Part shown: positions 12,596-14,428 of the stretch, one piece after another
Layout: every line of letters starts with the position of its first letter
Position numbering within the stretch: the stretch's first letter is position 1
Assembly: GCA_050010555.1 (NCBI GenBank)
Contig: JBEKKV010000049.1
Location: 1 to 14,428, forward strand
Reading direction: 5' to 3'
Source: JALHUB01 sp050010555
Lineage (GTDB): Bacteria > Chloroflexota > Dehalococcoidia > DSTF01 > JALHUB01
DNA length: 14,428 bases
Translations under genes and position numbers: made by a program
The notes under the pieces: model-generated
Databases searched by the model: none
Told to the model about the DNA's origin: nothing
Seen by the model: only the letters and a program-made list of their open reading frames with translations

Positions 12596-14263
12596 ATGAG
12601 CGAATTAGACAGCAGCTACCGCGTTCCCACCAGCGACGACATCGAGGTGTCGACGTATCTAGAGATCGCGCGGGAGAAGGGCGGCGAGCAGCCCGTCCTC
12701 AGCGAAGAGCCAGCCGGCGCCGGCCCAGAGACGGTCATCGTCATCGACTTCGGGTCGCAGTACAGCATGCTTATCGCCCGGCGCATCCGCGAGTGCAACG
12801 TCTACTGCGAAATCGTGCCGCATACGGCGTCGTGGCAGGACATTTCGCGGCTCAACGTGAAGGGGTTCGTGCTCTCCGGCGGCCCGGCCAGCGTCTACAT
12901 CGACAAGGCCCCGCTGGCGCCGCCGTTCATCTTCGAGAAGGGCTTTCCCGTGCTCGGCATCTGCTACGGGATGCAACTGCTGGCGCACCAGCTCGGCGGG
13001 CGCGTGACGCCGAGCGACAAGCACGAGTACGGGCACACGATCATCCACCAGTCGGAGCCGTCGGAGCTGTTCGCCGACCTGCCGCCGGCTATCCCCGTCT
13101 GGATGAGCCACGGCGACCGCATCGCGCAGATGCCATCGGGCTTCCATTCGCTTGCCTACACCGACAACTCGCCGGTGGCCGTGATGGGCAACGAGCACGG
13201 CATGCTTGGGTTGCAGTTCCACCCGGAAGTGGTGCACACGCCGCAGGGCAAGCAGATCATCCGCAACTTCCTCTATCGAATCTGCGGCTGCCGCGGCGAC
13301 TGGACGCCTTCGAACTTCGTGGCGGAGAGCATGGAGCGCATCCGCGAGCAGGTCGGCGATGGGCGCGTCATCTGCGCGCTCTCCGGCGGCGTCGACTCGG
13401 CGGTAGCGGCGACGCTGGTGCACCAGGCGGTCGGCGACCAGCTCACGTGCATCTTCGTCAACAACGGCCTGCTGCGTCGCGAGGAGCCGGAGCGCGTGCT
13501 GGACACGTTCCGGCGCAATCTGAAGATGAACCTTATCGACGTCGACGCGACGGAGCGATTTCTCGCGACCCTGGCCGGCGTCGTCGACCCGGAGACGAAG
13601 CGCCACCGCGTCGGCGAGGAGTTCATCCGCGTGTTCGAGGAGGAGGCCGGCAAGCTGGGCCGCGTCGACTTCATGGTCCAGGGCACGACGTACCCGGACG
13701 TCATCGAGAGCGCGACTTCGCCGACGGGCGACGGGGCAGCGGCGAAGATCAAGACGCATCATAACGTCGGCGGGCTGCCCAGCCACATGACGCTAAGACT
13801 CATCGAGCCGCTACGGCATCTGTTCAAAGACGAGGTGCGTCAGGTGGGGCTGGCGGTCGAGCTGCCGGAGGAGATGGTGTTCCGCCAGCCGTTCCCGGGC
13901 CCGGGCCTTTCGATTCGCATTATCGGCGACGTGACGCCGGAGAAGCTGGAGACGCTGCGGGCCTGCGATTGGGTGGTGATGAACGAGATCAAGAAGGCGG
14001 GGCTTTATCGCGACCTGTGGCAAGCGTTTGCGGTGCTGACGGATAGTCGCAGCGTGGGCGTGATGGGAGACTTCCGCACGTACGGGCACGTGGTGGCGCT
14101 GCGGCTGGTAACGGCGGAGGACGCGATGACGGCGGACTGGGCGCGGCTGCCGTACGACCTGCTGGCGCGGATTTCCACTCGAATCGTGAACGAGGTGCCG
14201 ACGGTGAACCGGGTGGTGTACGACATCACGTCGAAGCCGCCGGGAACCATCGAGTGGGAGTAA
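12596..14263 (+). CDS. guaA: GMP synthase (glutamine-hydrolysing)
   Basis: GuaA (EC 6.3.5.2) aminates XMP to GMP using glutamine and ATP. The 555-aa product has a class I glutamine amidotransferase domain (about 46-228) with nucleophile Cys123 in GICYGMQLL and the His209/Glu211 pair in LQFHPEVVH. An ATP-pyrophosphatase domain with PP-loop SGGVDS (263-268) follows, then the dimerisation domain with RQPFPGPGLSIRIIGD. It ends in the typical KPPGTIEWE. It is about 30 residues longer than E. coli GuaA because of an N-terminal extension before VIVIDFGSQYS. No good SD precedes the ATG at 12596; a GTG at 12647 is an alternative start without an SD. It is divergent from the ten-gene operon. Confidence 0.96.
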   Translation: MSELDSSYRVPTSDDIEVSTYLEIAREKGGEQPVLSEEPAGAGPETVIVIDFGSQYSMLIARRIRECNVYCEIVPHTASWQDISRLNVKGFVLSGGPASVYIDKAPLAPPFIFEKGFPVLGICYGMQLLAHQLGGRVTPSDKHEYGHTIIHQSEPSELFADLPPAIPVWMSHGDRIAQMPSGFHSLAYTDNSPVAVMGNEHGMLGLQFHPEVVHTPQGKQIIRNFLYRICGCRGDWTPSNFVAESMERIREQVGDGRVICALSGGVDSAVAATLVHQAVGDQLTCIFVNNGLLRREEPERVLDTFRRNLKMNLIDVDATERFLATLAGVVDPETKRHRVGEEFIRVFEEEAGKLGRVDFMVQGTTYPDVIESATSPTGDGAAAKIKTHHNVGGLPSHMTLRLIEPLRHLFKDEVRQVGLAVELPEEMVFRQPFPGPGLSIRIIGDVTPEKLETLRACDWVVMNEIKKAGLYRDLWQAFAVLTDSRSVGVMGDFRTYGHVVALRLVTAEDAMTADWARLPYDLLARISTRIVNEVPTVNRVVYDITSKPPGTIEWE

Positions 14264-14268
14264 GGTAA

Positions 14269-14289
14269 TTCAGGGGGACACCCCCTGAA
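14269..14289 (+). terminator. Perfect hairpin just after guaA
   Basis: TTCAGGGGG at 14269-14277 pairs perfectly with CCCCCTGAA at 14281-14289 around an ACA loop, starting 6 bases after the guaA stop. It is the best candidate for transcription termination or 3'-end protection of guaA, but no T run follows, so intrinsic termination is uncertain. Confidence 0.5.
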
Positions 14290-14342
14290 ACCCCCGGCAG
14301 AGGGAAACCCTTGTATCTTTACGGTCGTTGTATTCTTTGTGG

Positions 14343-14368
14343 GGATCGGGAGGCATGCCTCCCGATCC
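14343..14368. repeat. 26-base perfect palindrome
   Basis: GGATCGGGAGGCA at 14343-14355 is followed directly by its reverse complement TGCCTCCCGATCC at 14356-14368, with no loop. As RNA or single-stranded DNA it would form a strong stem. The GAGGC/GCCTC core resembles the stem of the three-copy hairpin repeat. It could be a bidirectional terminator or a binding site. Confidence 0.6.
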
Positions 14369-14390
14369 GGAGTGCGATAGACCGATTGCC

Positions 14391-14406
14391 CTCTGGTCCA
14401 CCAGAG
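14391..14406. repeat. Short dyad near the right edge
   Basis: CTCTGGT at 14391-14397 and ACCAGAG at 14400-14406 are exact inverted repeats two bases apart. It is the third dyad in the 165 bases after guaA. No gene is identifiable in 14264-14428. Confidence 0.45.
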
Positions 14407-14428
14407 ACCGTTGCAGAGCGGGGGTCAT

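Noticed and set aside
12659..13786. 375-codon minus-strand open frame antisense to guaA
   Set aside because: It is a His/Arg/Asp-rich shadow of the guaA coding frame with no recognisable domain.
14273..14428. Minus-strand frame of about 50 codons starting with ATG at the right window edge
   Set aside because: It runs straight through all three dyads, has no visible upstream context and no recognisable composition.
1..14428. CRISPR array, tRNA or rRNA genes
   Set aside because: No regularly spaced direct repeats, cloverleaf with a CCA-like acceptor end, or rRNA signature was found on either strand by eye. The three hairpin copies are too far apart and unevenly spaced to be an array.

Overview
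The window reads as a GC-rich bacterial chromosome segment, most likely Chloroflexota (Dehalococcoidia-like). That placement is inferred from the combination of an LL-diaminopimelate aminotransferase lysine route, an archaeal-type cofactor-independent phosphoglycerate mutase, a secreted protein with Thr-Pro 'TPT' stalks and a DUF4352-type lipoprotein. No rRNA or marker gene is present to prove it.

Layout. (1) Positions 1-3377 are accessory-looking. They hold the last 30 codons of an IS110-family transposase, an orphan 287-aa gene with its own near-consensus promoter, a decayed 3' fragment of a dapL-like gene, a TPT-rich surface protein behind a consensus promoter, and a small lipoprotein. (2) Positions 3378-12460 carry ten genes, all on the minus strand and mostly abutting or overlapping. 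In transcription order they are sua5/tsaC, rpiB, a short-chain polyprenyl synthase, pgk, apgM-type phosphoglycerate mutase, tpiA, miaA, a DinB-fold gene, dapF and dapL. (3) guaA is divergently transcribed on the plus strand (12596-14263). It is followed by a 165-base tail with three strong dyads.

How the genes work together. The minus-strand block looks like one housekeeping transcription unit. It joins triose-phosphate steps (tpiA, pgk, phosphoglycerate mutase), the pentose-phosphate enzyme rpiB, prenyl diphosphate synthesis, two tRNA A37 modification enzymes (TsaC/Sua5 for t6A and MiaA for i6A) and the last two steps to meso-diaminopimelate (DapL, DapF). Promoter-like elements for this unit and for guaA overlap within 12493-12529.

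The most notable non-coding signal is a 22-nt hairpin in three copies (6822-6843, 8886-8907, 12547-12568). It has a 9-bp stem and an invariant GGAA loop. One copy carries a compensatory base-pair change, and all three lie close to a gene start; one is inside the miaA reading frame. The second is a 69-base direct repeat of the dapL 3' end (about 84% identical by eye), lying 2.2 kb beyond dapL and bracketing the two secreted-protein genes. No CRISPR array, tRNA, rRNA or clear defence system was seen.
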